The notes under the pieces were generated by a model that did no database searches, was not told the origin of the DNA, and saw nothing but the letters and a program-made list of their open reading frames with translations. Shown piece by piece: positions 35,565-47,316 of a stretch of 64,000 nt of DNA. A program made the translations under genes and the position numbers. The stretch is from positions 1 through 64,000 of the forward strand of contig NGBS01000311.1 of assembly GCA_002245135.1 (NCBI GenBank), given 5' to 3'. Numbering within the stretch: position 1 is the first letter of the stretch; every line of letters starts with the position of its first letter. This DNA is from Proteromonas lacertae (taxonomy: Eukaryota > Sar > Bigyra > Opalinata > Proteromonadidae).

Positions 35565-36765
35565 ATGCCTTCTGAAAGCAAAGAGGATATAGTCAGACCT
35601 GGTTTTCATCGTTTTGAAGTACCAACTACAGTTTTTGAAGTACCAACTAGATATGAATTGATAAAACAAATCGGTATTATTGATATTATTATATCTTTGC
35701 AGGAAGCGGTGCATATGGTGTTGTTGTATCTGTTAAAGATAAAGAGACAGGAGAGAAGTTAGCTATTAAAAAAATACCTAATGCTTTTGAAGATTTAGTT
35801 GATGCAAAAAGAATCTTTAGAGAAATTCGTTTATTAAGACATTTCAACCACGACAATATTTTAGACATTAGAGATCTCATTGTTCCACCATCTATTCATG
35901 ATTTCAACGATATATACATAGTAAACGAATTATTGGAAACTGATTTACATCGTGTGATTTACTCAAAGCAACATCTAACTGATGAACATATTCAATACTT
36001 CATGTATCAAGCATTAAGAGGTTTAAAATGCATTCACTCCGCCAATGTTATTCATCGAGATTTAAAACCAAGTAACTTGCTAGTAAATAGTGACTGTGCC
36101 TTGAAGATCTGTGATTTTGGTTTGGCTCGTGGAATAATGCAAGACAATGATCCCAAACCAACAGGTGAATTAACTGAATACGTCGTTACAAGATGGTATA
36201 GAGCTCCAGAGATCATGTTAGCCTGTAGAAAATATGAGAAAGCAATTGATATATGGGCATTAGGATGTATATTTGCTGAATTATTAGGAAGAAAACCACT
36301 TTTCCCAGGTGATAACTATATACACCAATTGAAATTGATTGTTGATTTATTAGGCAATCCAATTGAAGAAGATACTAAATTTATTACCAGTGAAAAAGCA
36401 TTGAAGTTTATAAATGGTTTACCGAAAAAAGCAGCAACTAATTTTCAAGCAATGTTCCCAAAGCTAATCCATTGGCTATTGATTTATTAACGAAGATGTT
36501 AACCTTCAATCCATCTAAGAGATACACTGTTATTGATTGTTTGAACCATCCTTATATGGCAAGCTTACATAGCGAAGAAGATGAACCAACATGTGATTCA
36601 AAATTCTATTTTGAATATGAAGGATTTAATTTGAATAGAGAATTGTTACAATGGTGTATTTATAATGAGGTTAAAGTGTTTCATAAAGATTTGCCTGATT
36701 ATCCAAAACCAGAAGGTGGTGAATCAAAAGAAGAAGAAAAAATATCTGATGATCATCTTGGTTAA
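35565..36765 (+). CDS. ERK-type MAP kinase
   Basis: The exon at 35565-35673, a 29-nt intron ending TTGCAG (35674-35702), and a second exon encode a kinase of about 390 residues. All catalytic motifs are present: [35 protein letters not shown], the dual-phosphorylation TEY in [16 protein letters not shown], and [12 protein letters not shown]. The TEY motif and the MAPK insert put it in the ERK group. A single A is missing at 36,457-36,462 (MFPK becomes frame-shifted just before [12 protein letters not shown]), after which the conserved C-lobe continues to TAA at 36763-36765. The kinase is otherwise intact, so the break is probably a consensus error. Confidence 0.92.
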
Positions 36766-36991
36766 AAATTAAAGGATTGTAGGATGAGGAAAAAAAAGAT
36801 GAAAATTGTTTTAATTATGAAAGAAAAATACTTTTATTATATTGTATTTAAAAATAAAAAAAAGTTTTTAATATTGTTATATTGTTTTTGTTATTATTGA
36901 TGAATATAGATGAGTTTTATTATTTATTGTCGTTTTATAAGCTTGACAAAAGTTTGATTTTTAGTAATTTATAAAACTGTTTTTTGATGAA

Positions 36992-37651
36992 ATGGATGAT
37001 GATTTCTTTAAAACAGAAAGAAATTTTAATTATCCAGAATATGAAGAAGAAGTATATTGAAATATGTGATAATATTAATAGTCAAAATCAAATTATCACA
37101 CTCCAACTCGATCTCCACAACATACACTCACATCATCATGTTCAGTATATTTTTAATAATCTTATAATTGCATTAGTTACCTTCAATAAATAGACCAACA
37201 CCAAATACTTCAAAAAAGAAAAAAAGTAAATCAACAAAATTCCTAGATTCACAACTTTCGCCTAGTAGTCCAGGATGTATTAATTATTAAACTCTATTGA
37301 TAGTTCATTTACCATCAGCAAATACATCACCAATAATAAGTCCAGCAAAATCACCTCACAAACATGTAGTACCAGAAGTAACACCACTAACACCAGTAAA
37401 ATCTCCAATCATTAGTCCAAGAACTGAAGAATTATATAAAGAGGCATTAGATAGTAAAAAAACATTTGATGAAAAAAGAGAACTATTAGGCAGAGATAAG
37501 AAAGAAACTGCAAGAATCAATGAGAGAAGAAAGTAGAGCAATTCATGAAAGAATTAAAGAAAGAGAGTTGGAAGCTGAAGAATTACAGCTATCTAAATCT
37601 AGAGCTTTAGCTAGAGGTAATCCGCTTATGAAGAAAGTGAAATCTCATTAG
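36992..37651 (+). CDS. Small basic Ser/Pro-rich protein, unrecognised
   Basis: Small exons start with MDDDFFKTERNFNYPEYEEE at 36992, followed by introns at 37052-37081, about 37,143-37,190 and about 37,280-37,301. The middle is a run of SP and TP motifs (TPTRSP, SPIISPAKSP, TPLTPVKSPIISPR), and the end is a charged helix (REESRAIHERIKERELEAEE) closing with NPLMKKVKSH and TAG at 37651. The frame slips by one base near 37,518. The density of proline-directed sites suggests phosphoregulation. No family is recognised. Confidence 0.5.
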
Positions 37652-37832
37652 AATAACTCAAAATGTTCGTATAATTTGACTGTAAATATTTAAATTATTT
37701 TCTTAATATATCATATTGTTCTATTTATCCAATACTATACATAATTAAAATATTTATAAAATAAAGTAAATTAAAAATCCTAAATGATTTAATAAATACC
37801 TACTTAACTATATTCAAATAATAATAATGATT

Positions 37833-39418
37833 CTAAAAATCATCCTGCTGTTGTTTTTTCTTCTTGCTCAATTTCTTCTGCTCTTTCTTATAATAATAAC
37901 TAGCAAATTTATCAGAAACAGGACAAGAACCAACTCTAGCTTCTTCTCTCTTTGCATCTTCAATTTTATATTGTTCTTGTAGTAATTTCTGGTGGAATAT
38001 AAACTCATTTCCAAATAACTCGCCTCTCTCACTATTCTTAAATACTCCCGTGTATTTATCTTCAGTTTTATCTCCAATAGTGTCTAATGGAATATCATAT
38101 TGTGGATCTGGTTGTGGTTTTTCATTCATATATCTACTATCATGTTGTTTATAAGATGGTAATGGTAAAAACTTTGGTGTACTACTGTTAAATGGTAATT
38201 CTTTCTTTGTGTAATTTTCTTCTAATTTACGATATTTCTCTATATAAAGAGGATCTAGTTTTTGTGGTTCATAATGATAATTTCTTGGTTCACGATGTGG
38301 TTTACTATTTAAACAAATAATAATAATAATATAAATATACGGTGGTTCTGGTGGTGGAGTCTTAACTTTCTTCACTTTCTTTGGTTTACTTTCCAACAGT
38401 TTACCAACTGGTGTTTTACTGGAAATATGAATTACTGGATGTTCACCTGTTATTGGATTAACTAATGATTTTGAAGCATGTTTATTCAACAATAATCTTG
38501 ATGATAATAATTCAGAACTTCTTCTGGAAGTATCTCTACTTGATTTTCTTGAACCACTTTGAGGTGTATTGATATAAGCATCAGAATGAGTTCTTCTATA
38601 ATTTTCTAAGTGTTTTTTATTATTAGCAATCATATCATGTGGGAAATCGGATTTAATATAATACCCAGGACCTACATTCTCAGGTACAGATGGTTTCATC
38701 ACAGGGAACATTGCTGTATTTTCAAATTTATAAGTTGGAATTGTTGCAAATCTATTGGATGTTTTTATTAATCCTGGACTTCGTGGTGATGTTGGAAAGA
38801 TAGCTTGATATCCATGATCTAAACCTCTTGGACTAGTTAAATCATAGGCTGGATAATGTATTGTTATTCCTGGTACATATTCTGGAAATAAATCAGTTTT
38901 TGATTTGTCTGAACCATAATCCATTTTGGCTGGACATGTTTTTATTTCTGGCTTTTTAACATCATAAGGTGTTGGGAAGTTCATTTGATCTTCTGTTGGT
39001 TGGAAAGGATCTTTACGTGGTGGTACTGTGAAACCATAAGATAAACGATCTGGATTACTTACATGTGTTTTTAATTCTTCTGGGTAAGGATATCTATTTG
39101 GACCTCTTAATCTGACTAATTCATCTTTTTCATCTGGAAACCTCTCCACTGTTGATCTTACTACACTATTTCCTAGTTTCTGCTGATAAAAATAGGTAGA
39201 TGCATCAGGATGATCAATATTAAGCTATTAATAATATAAATAATATCTTTATTGTTCATACAATTCTTGGATCGATAAATCCATCAGGTGGAGGCAACCG
39301 ATGCTGAAATATAAAATGAACAATATACAGTATGATGTATTGATTTTGGTCTACTCGAAGTCACGTACTGCACTGTGCCAGATGTAGTAACAGTTGAATA
39401 GGGTGATGCTACACTCAT
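37833..39418 (-). CDS. Pro/Tyr-rich protein, possible ciliary microtubule protein
   Basis: ATG 39418 (MSVASPYSTVTTSGTVQ) is followed by two small exons and a long one ending at 37833. Introns fall near 39,303-39,367, 39,226-39,262 and 38,306-38,341, the last 36 nt long and in frame. The protein is rich in Pro, Tyr, Lys and Ser and contains short P-G-rich turns such as GPGYYIKSDFP and SPRGLDHGY, which resemble the SHIPPO/STPGR repeats of sperm-tail and microtubule-inner proteins. The similarity is weak. The C terminus is strongly basic (KKLSKKKKQQQDDF). It is divergent from the Tom40-like gene. Confidence 0.55.
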
Positions 39419-39651
39419 ATTTTCAATAACGTTATTTTTATGAACAAACCTCATTCAAATAATTTCATAATAGATTTTAATTTATCTTCATAGCTCATCG
39501 TTGGTTTGTACATCTACAATATTAAACTATTAAATGCAAATAGCGCAAATTAACATAGGCATTTAGAAATAATTGAGTTATTCTCTATTCATTATCTACA
39601 CTAAGAAATGGCATTATTTATGTCAAGCCAAATTTATTGAAAATTGTAATT

Positions 39652-40585
39652 ATGGCTGAAGAAGGGGAATCAAAGAGGGTACCTGCATTTGGCGATTTTG
39701 TTGGAGTATTTTTGCATTTTATCTATGTTTGTACTAGAGAGTCAGAGATATAAGAGAGGAATTTGTAAATGGCTTTACTTTTGAGCATTTAAAGCAATTA
39801 TCACAAAATTTTAGTTTCAAACACATGTATAATTTATGATAATGAAATAATTTAGTTTTGAATTTGACCATGAAATACCAAGTCCATTCCTAGGTCAACC
39901 TCCATCTCATGAAAGTGGTTATACACTGTCAGCAACTTTAATTGATAGAACATATATGATTTCTAGTCATATTACTTCTTCTAAAACAATACAAGCCTTA
40001 CTTGCATATGTACCAAATCAAACATGGTTAATTCGAACTCAACTTATGATGCCAAATCCAAACACATTACAAACGGTATTTATTCCACAATATAATGGTT
40101 ATGATTTCTCAGTTTCTTCCAAAATAATATCTAATGGATCTTTTTATTTCGATTATAACCAAAGAATAACAGATAAATTGACTATGGGTGGTGAATTCAG
40201 CTATGGACAGGGAATGAGTAGTATAGTATTTGCTGGTCAATATAAATGGAATAAAGGTAAATCTTATATTGCTCCAATCTATGATGTTCCCTCAAAAACA
40301 TTAAATTTAATATATAGTAGAGAATTAGCCAAAAAATTACGTTTAGCTGCTAATTTAGAAATAGGACAGGATCAAACGAAGAGTTATTATTCAAAGATGG
40401 GATTAAGTGCAAGATGTAAGTTTAAGAACGCAATGTTTGAAATTTTTGGTGATTCAAGTGGAACAATTCAAATATCAACAGATAACTATGTTACATATAA
40501 AGATATGTTAATTTTACAAGCATTTTTCAACCCATTTAGGAATGTTTTTAAACTTGGAATAACTTATAAAAGCGATATTTTCTAA
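39652..40585 (+). CDS. TOMM40: Mitochondrial outer-membrane porin, Tom40-like
   Basis: Three exons (39652-39705, 39738-39826, 39856-40585) with introns of 32 and 29 nt encode about 290 residues. The N-terminal helix region (VRDIREEFVNGFTFEHL) is followed by alternating amphipathic strands and a C-terminal beta-signal-like end (FRNVFKLGITYKSDIF). This is the 19-strand porin-3 fold shared by Tom40 and VDAC. QYNGYDFSVSSKI, ITDKLTMGGEFSYG and AGQYKWNKGKSYIA resemble Tom40 more than VDAC, which normally has a GLK motif that I do not see. Tom40 forms the protein-import channel. An unusual VDAC remains possible. Confidence 0.72.
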
Positions 40586-40714
40586 AAGAAATAAAATAGT
40601 TCGTAGATATTTTATTATATTATTATTGTTATTATTGTAATTCTTTTATTTATAATTTCTTTTAAAAAACTTACACATACATTTTTCATCAATTATATTA
40701 ATAAATTTAAAAAA

Positions 40715-42445
40715 TTATTTCTTTCCTTTCTTTGCAATTGATTTCTTTGGACTTTTCCCTCCTTTTCCTTTCTTCTTTGGATCTTCTTCATCTTCAACAG
40801 GTTCTACAGGTATAGTAATATCAATATATTGTAATGTAATAGTATAATTAATTTTAGGTTCTCTTTTATGAGCTGTAACTTCACCTGTATTTTCATCTTC
40901 AATTTTTTCTTCATATTCAATTGGAATAATCAATTCACCTTTCACAATAACAGGTTCATCTTTAATATCTAATATTTGATTACATGGAATGTATAATTTA
41001 GTCATTATTGTTGGATCTGGTGGTGGTTCTTTTGGTACTTCTGGTTCAGTTTCTGGTTCTTTTTCTTCTTTACCAGCTTTACTTTTCTTTGATTTTGCTG
41101 GTGTTTTTGGTTTAGCTGTTTTTGATTTCTTCAATTGTGCTTGAATTGCTGCCAATTCTTCAGGAGTTGGTGGAGGTGGCAATATTTGACATAATTCACA
41201 CAGCATTCCTTCATTTAAAATTACATTCTTTAGAAAATTAGTACAAGCAAATTCATGTTGATATTTAAAATTGAAATTAAATGATGGTTGGTTTTGTATA
41301 TAAGGAGTAATACCATTCAATGAGTCATCAAATGTAAATTTTACAGCATAATGTGGAATAATTGGAGGAGGTTGTTCTTCTTCCTCTTGTGTAGGAGTTT
41401 TTGAATTTTTACCTTTTTTGGGGGTGGTTTTTTAGCTTTCTTCTTTTTCTTTGGATCTTCTTCAATGAAATAAGGACCAGGAAGTTCTACAGCATCTTGA
41501 AATTCTATTGATATTTGTAATTGCATGTTTGGATTAATTTCTAAATTTCTGATAGGATCATCTTCTAAATATCTTACATCATCTAAGAATTCTAAGTTTG
41601 GTAATTCTTTTAATATTCTGGTTGTATAAAATGGAATATAACAGCAAGGGTTTCCCATCAAATTCAACGATCTTAGTGGTAATGATTTCAATAGTTCTAA
41701 TACACTTGCTAAGTCTTCTAATTTATTATAACTTATATCTAATGATAGTAAATTTGGGAATATTTGTATTATATCTTCAAGGCAATTTGTTGTACAAACA
41801 TTTATTCCAATTCCGAGATGGATTAAGTGTTGATAATTTCCTTCAAATTGATCGATTTCATTTCCAAAGGCATATAGGACATTTAATGATTGAGGTAAAT
41901 TACAGATTTTGTGGATTTTATTTTCGGATATATTTAATGAAAAGAGATTTGACATTTTTGATATTTCTTGATCAATTTCTGTTATTTTACGATGACTAAA
42001 GTCGATTGTTTTGAAAAAATCTAATATATATTGTCTTGTTAAATCTGGTATATCATCTACGGTAGCTGCTCTATTTGGATATATTAAAGAGAGTAAATCA
42101 TTCAATTCTTCAGACCAAACTGATAGATCTGATTTGATTCCTTGTTTCCTATTATGCATTTATATATACACAATGATTTAAATACTTTTCAAACTTCTCA
42201 ATATCTCTAGAAAGTGCAATTCTTTCAGTAAACTCTGTAAAACGATCATATGGAAATCCTTCTTCATCTAAAGCATTTCTTAATTCCTATAGTTGATATA
42301 ACAATATAATATATACGACAGTCTTGCCATTTGAGAAATCTGTAACTATATTCACACCTAAAATAATAAATGGATGGATATATATCATACCACAATTATT
42401 GAGTAATTTCCAAAATATATCTGATGCTCTAATCCTCTTTTGCAT
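40715..42445 (-). CDS. LRRC43: Leucine-rich-repeat protein LRRC43-like (ciliary)
   Basis: ATG 42445 (MQKRIRASDIFWKLL) leads through introns near 42,361-42,391, 42,289-42,318 and 42,159-42,195 into a block of LRRs. Its order and wording match LRRC43: SLNVLYAFGNEID, LIHLGIGIN, FPNLLSLDISYNKLEDL, RSLNLMGNPCCYIPFY and LPNLEFLDD. A Lys/Pro-rich region follows, then a C-terminal domain with many beta-strand-like segments and a basic tail (KSPKKSIAKKGKK) ending at 40715. One A is missing at an A-run near 41,412; the tail continues in the next frame. LRRC43 is linked to motile cilia. The start is 40 bp from the divergent nucleotidase. Confidence 0.75.
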
Positions 42446-42485
42446 AAAAAACGTTTATTTTTATTTAAAAAAATTGATCCGTTTT

Positions 42486-44268
42486 ATGATGATGATTTTA
42501 AATCGATTAAATAATAGAGTGAGACAATTTACAAAAAGGCAATTTTTTACTAATACTAAAAATGGACTTATCGTGCCAGGCAAAAAGAAGATTAGACCTG
42601 TAAGGACTTTAGATTCATTTGCTGGTTTAAGTGATTTATCAGACTTTGATCTTGAAACACAGGACGATTTACATGATATTTTGGATACAAAAGTGTCACC
42701 TCTTTTGGCTAGCGATTCGGGTCATTTGTTACACTACTTCAATGTATGTTTTTATCACTCATATATATTAGACTTTTATGAAGACTAGCCCCTTTCAAAA
42801 ACCTGCAAAAGCTAGAATAAATCAAATATTTGCTAATAATGACGTAGATATGAGTAAGATCAAAGCAATCGGTTTTGATTATGATTATACTCTCTGTCAT
42901 TATACCACAGAACTTCAAAAATACATTTATACAATGGCAAGAGAATTTTTGGTTGATGAACTTGGTTATCCTACTGTATTAAAAGGCCAAGCATATTCTA
43001 CTGATTTTCCAATCAGATCATTGATGTTTGATACAAAAACTGGACTTTTGTTTAAATTAGATTATCTACTAAACATTTCTATTAACTGTTGTTATAGAGG
43101 AAAAATACAAGTTCCGAAAGAAGAAATATTGGATATGTATAATGGCACTAGACATTTATCAGAAACATATATGAAACAAAATCTAAAATGTATGAATGAT
43201 CTGTTTTCATTGGCTAAAGCCTGTTTATTAGCTGATATAATAGGTCATTTTGAGAATGAAAGATTCAGTAATACAAACACTACTAATGGAGAATTCACTA
43301 ATTATGACCCATTGATGTTATATGAGGATGTATCTAAGGCCATTGATAAAGTACATATTTATGATTTACAAAAAGAGATAGCAGATCATATAGAAGAATA
43401 TATCACACCAAGCCCAAAGCTTGGTGATGTTTTGAAAAAATTTAAAGATAATAATAAGCAGTTGTTTTTATTAACAAATAGTCCATTGCCGAATATAGAA
43501 GTTGGATTGAGATATTTATTAGGTTTTAATTGGAAGGAATATTTTGATTATATCATCGTTAGTTCAAGAAAGCCAAATTTTTTCACAGATCATACTCCAT
43601 TCAGGCGAATGGACGAAATGGGAGTAGTTTATTGGGACAGAGTAGGAAAATTAGAGAAAAAAATAGTATATTCACACGGAAATTTTGAAGAATTAGCAAA
43701 AATGGCAGGTTGGGGTAGAAGAGGTAATAGAGTGTTATATTTTGGTGATAGTATTAGTGCAGACTTAGCAGAACCTACTAGACGCTATGGTATAACAACA
43801 GGTGCAATAATACGAGAATTGGAGGATGAAATATCAATTGAACAATCACAAGAATTCCTAAAGAAAGTGTGTGAATTAGAATCATTAGACGAATTGAAAA
43901 GAAGGATACAATATAAACCAACTTTATCACCTAGTGAAAATCAAGCTGTGAAGAAAATATCCAATGAAGCAAAAGCGATAAGAAAGTATTTAAGTGAAGT
44001 AAAAAATGAATATTTTGGATCACTTTTTAGAAGTGAAAATAATCCAACTTTGTTTGCTTTAGATACTTTAAGATATGCTGACCTTTATACAAGCAGGCTT
44101 GAGAATTTTGCAGATTATCCTTCTGAATGTAAATTTCATCCTGCTCATATGAGTTTACCTCATGAACCATTTGGACAGTTTTTATTTAAGTCTTATGCTG
44201 ATAAAGAAGATTATAAGAAAATAAAAACGAAAGATATTCCAGCTTTAGATGAAGATAATATATTTTAA
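42486..44268 (+). CDS. HAD-family 5'-nucleotidase domain protein (NT5DC2/3-like)
   Basis: Exons 42486-42743 and 42772-44268, separated by a 28-nt intron, encode about 584 residues. The N terminus is basic and amphipathic (MMILNRLNNRVRQFTKRQFF), consistent with a mitochondrial presequence. HAD motif I is GFDYDYTLC, motif II is LLTNSPL, and motif IV is VLYFGDSISADL. TYTRHLS-like NGTRHLSETYM and the C-terminal FKSYADKEDYKK region place it in the IMP/GMP-specific purine 5'-nucleotidase (NT5C2/NT5DC) superfamily. Substrate cannot be read from sequence. No disruption is seen. Confidence 0.9.
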
Positions 44269-44282
44269 ACGAAAATATATTA

Positions 44283-44326
44283 TTTTCTTCTTCTTCTTCT
44301 TCTTCTTCTTCTCACTCACTCACTCG
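44283..44326. repeat. Microsatellite (TTC)n followed by (ACTC)n
   Basis: About nine TTC units run directly into three CACT units, downstream of the nucleotidase stop codon. Confidence 0.85.
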
Positions 44327-44466
44327 ATCTATTTATGTCAATAATGTTTCTCAATATATTTATACATGATGTGTATTTCTTTTTATTTTTTTATTTTGCA
44401 TTTTAAATTGTTTGTGTATGGAAAAAACGACTATATAAAATAGAACAATATGTAATAACATTAGAA

Positions 44467-45343
44467 TTATATTGACTTTGTAAATTCATTGAAGATAATC
44501 TGTGAGATTTCTTTCATATCTTTATTTGGATATACTATATACAAACATAATATATATTATATTATACATTTATTCCATGATATATGAGTGTTTTCAAGCT
44601 CTTTTGATAAAATTTCAACAATTTTATCAACATCACCACTAATTGACATTTGTTCATTTTCATTGTTGTTCATATAAATATTATTATTTATTTTAGTAAT
44701 TAACACTACAGGTAAATAATGAGAAACATCATTTTCAATTGATAATAAACAAACATAATCAATTTTGTTATTTTCTGACATAATAACTTTAAAAATGAAC
44801 TTTGAATCATCAACTGATTCTATATATGACTATTTAAATATATTATATAATCTATTAAATACTTCTAATGGATCAGATTCAATATTGTATTTAGAAAGAA
44901 GAGATTTGTATTGATCCATGTATTTCATAAAGAAAGGAGGCGTTGATAAATGCTCGGCAAAATATAATTTTGAATTAACAAGCAAGGAATAATAAGTAAA
45001 TATGAATATATTCTATGTGATTAATACTTATATAATAATACTTCACATAATGTATGATATTCCTTAATAAAAGCAGAATTCGATAGTGATTCATCATATA
45101 TTTGATACCACGACAAAATCGATTGCAGTTTAGTCTATGGTTATATAAAAATATTATACTCCATCTTCTTCATTCATTAAACTGAAAAATTCCATTAATT
45201 TTTTGCGATATATCACATGTTGATTCAGATACTGAAGTCTATGAAAAGATTATGAAATATATGTTACATACAAATATATTTTGTATATCTGATTTAAATG
45301 AATCAACAGATATTGGTTTCCATTCTATTTTTAGAGAATCCAT
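44467..45343 (-). CDS. Multi-exon gene, unrecognised protein
   Basis: Exons join from ATG 45343 (MDSLKIEWKPISVDSFKSDI) to TAA 44467-44469 into roughly 260 residues. Introns near 45,243-45,282 (CAG acceptor), 45,140-45,163, 45,015-45,043, 44,826-44,858 and 44,535-44,567 all fit the local rule. Segments include YRKKLMEFFSLMNEEDGTKL, YFAEHLSTPPFFMKYMDQY and MSENNKIDYVCLLSIENDVS, ending NPNKD-like YPNKDMKEISQIIFNEF. It looks like an all-alpha N-terminal region and an alpha/beta C-terminal part. No family is recognised. The consistent splicing makes a real gene likely. Confidence 0.55.
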
Positions 45344-45450
45344 AATTTCTTCTTATTGTTTTACATAAAAGATTATATGATTAATTTCTTTTAATTCACA
45401 CACACACACAAAATGTACAAAAAATAATTAATGCATCTTACAAACACAGT

Positions 45451-45871
45451 TTACAATAATAATTTTTCGATTGAATTCTTTAAATCATCAATTTGTTTTA
45501 CTAATGGTGAACCTTCTTGTGTAATTACAGAACATGCAATTACAGGACGAGATACTCCACAAGCACGTCCTAAAGCGACTTTTGATTCAACAAAAACGTA
45601 TGGAACATTTTTATCTTCACAAAGAAGGGGTAAATGGAGTAAAATTTCTAATGGCTCAGTATCAGCAGCCATTACAATAAATTGAGAAATACCTCTGTTC
45701 AATGTCTTTGTTGCCTCATTTGCACCTTTTCTTAATTGCTTGTAACGTACAGCTTGTTCAATGAATGTAATGATTGATGATGTTAAATCATGATCTGCTA
45801 AAGGATAAGCTTTTGGGTTGATTTCTTTCTATTTACAAAATAACAATAAACGAGATATAATATACACTCAT
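45451..45871 (-). CDS. SNU13: SNU13 / 15.5K (NHP2L1), L7Ae-family RNA-binding protein
   Basis: A two-codon first exon (45871-45866), a 37-nt intron (45829-45865), and the main exon down to 45451 encode about 127 residues. Nearly every stretch matches SNU13: [85 protein letters not shown]. It binds K-turns in U4 snRNA and box C/D snoRNAs, acting in splicing and rRNA modification. A first exon of ATG plus one codon is striking, but the fit to the family start supports it. It is divergent from the NDUFA1-like gene by about 106 bp. Confidence 0.95.
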
Positions 45872-45977
45872 AGTCGATGTATTTCGCTCAATGCAGGAAG
45901 TGCAATATCACTGCGAATGAAAAATGCAGAAATAGTTTGAGTGGGTTTGAATCTGTTTTTTTATTTAAATCTTATTT

Positions 45978-46251
45978 ATGCCTTTGCAACAATTACCCTC
46001 ACTTATTATTATAGGTGGCTGTGTATGCCTAACCGCGGTCACATGGAAACTAGCTGACAAAGCTTATTATGGAAGAGTATAGGTTTATTATGTTTATTTC
46101 GTAGAGAATGCCAGTTGGAGGAGATGAATATGATTACATGTTATGGCGACGAGATGAAAAATTATTAAGAGAAGAAAGAAATAGAATTAAAGCAGAAGTG
46201 AAGAGAATGAAGAAAGAGGCTAAAACAGCTAAAACAGAATTAATTAATTAA
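45978..46251 (+). CDS. Complex I accessory subunit NDUFA1 (MWFE)-like
   Basis: Exons 45978-46076 and 46105-46251 (28-nt intron) encode about 81 residues. An N-terminal single transmembrane helix (LPSLIIIGGCVCLTAVTWKL) is followed by a GRRRMP turn and a DEYDYMLWRRDEKL segment, matching the layout of NDUFA1: MP..., II.G...TA, GR, D.W/YD..L..RD. The tail is a Lys-rich helix. NDUFA1 sits in the membrane arm of mitochondrial complex I. The protein is short, so the assignment rests on layout and a few residues. Confidence 0.6.
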
Positions 46252-46477
46252 TTATTATAAATGTAAATTGTAGTTATATTCTTTGGTCTTAGGTGATTTT
46301 AAATATATGAATCACAGATTTAACTTTAAAAAAAACGTGCAACTGTTAGTATAGATTGATGATATACAATCAATATGTTTTAATCTGAGTATCAATCTTC
46401 TTTGGTGAAATATTTTAAATATAAAAAATCTATTCGTTTCTCAATTATTTTATATTGCTTTTTCTTTTGAATAAAAT
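46252..46477. other. Intergenic, nothing seen
   Basis: About 225 bp of AT-rich sequence with no recognisable element. Confidence 0.4.
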
Positions 46478-47206
46478 ATGGAATGTGAATATACAGTATT
46501 TCTATTTGTCAAATACATACGAATAATAGTACTCAGCACAAGGAAATAGACATAAATTAAATCCTCTTGGATCTTTCACAACCAAGCAAAAACCTAGTCC
46601 ACCAGGTTGTCCACCTCTTAAACTACCTTATTTACCAGGTACGGCTATAGAGAATGATAAAAATTGGCGTTTATGTGAAGATGAACAACATTTGAGGTTT
46701 TATTACAACACAATTACTGGTAAAAGTCAGTATGCAAATCCATATCAAGTATTTTATAACGTTTTATTATTTAAATACATAGTATTTACCAGAACAATTG
46801 TTATTGGGTGATTATTCACTAGATGATGCTTCATTCGAGGTATTATGGTTGAAATTAGATGTACTAAACACATATTCAATTAAATTACATAATATAATAA
46901 GTGAAGCTTTATTATGCGATATACTTTTACAACATCATTTCTTAGTGATTGCTTCATCAACTCGTGATGATGAAATAAAGATGTATTATATATATTTATT
47001 ATGTTTTTATCCATAGATATGTTTATGCCAGATTTTGGAATGATATTACTTATTATTTTGCTGAATTGACCTTTAGATTAAAATCAGCTAATCTATTGAT
47101 AGTTTCAAAATGTCAAAATCCAATGTATATAAGAGATTTCATTGAGTTATTGCCTTTAGATGAATTGTCATATAGTAAAAAACCAATTTGTGAAATAAAA
47201 GGATGA
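46478..47206 (+). CDS. WW-like domain protein, unrecognised
   Basis: Four exons start with MECEYT at 46478. Introns lie at 46496-46529, about 46,749-46,782 and about 46,982-47,016; TGA is at 47204-47206. The product is about 208 residues. A WW-like module reads NWRLCEDEQHLRFYYNTITG followed by KSQYANPYQYLPEQ, with Tyr in place of the second Trp. It is preceded by a Pro-rich stretch (KPSPPGCPPLKLPYLPG). The rest looks alpha/beta (FEVLWLKLDVL, ARFWNDITYYFAEL). WW domains bind Pro-rich ligands; several ciliary proteins carry one near the N terminus, but no orthologue is evident. Confidence 0.6.
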
Positions 47207-47316
47207 TTAGTAATGTGTTTTAAATTAATTTATCTATGTTTGCATTTAATTTGATATTTATTTTCAATTTTTCTCTGTTTAAAAATTAAAGTCGTTTCAT
47301 AATTATTTTTCTTAAA

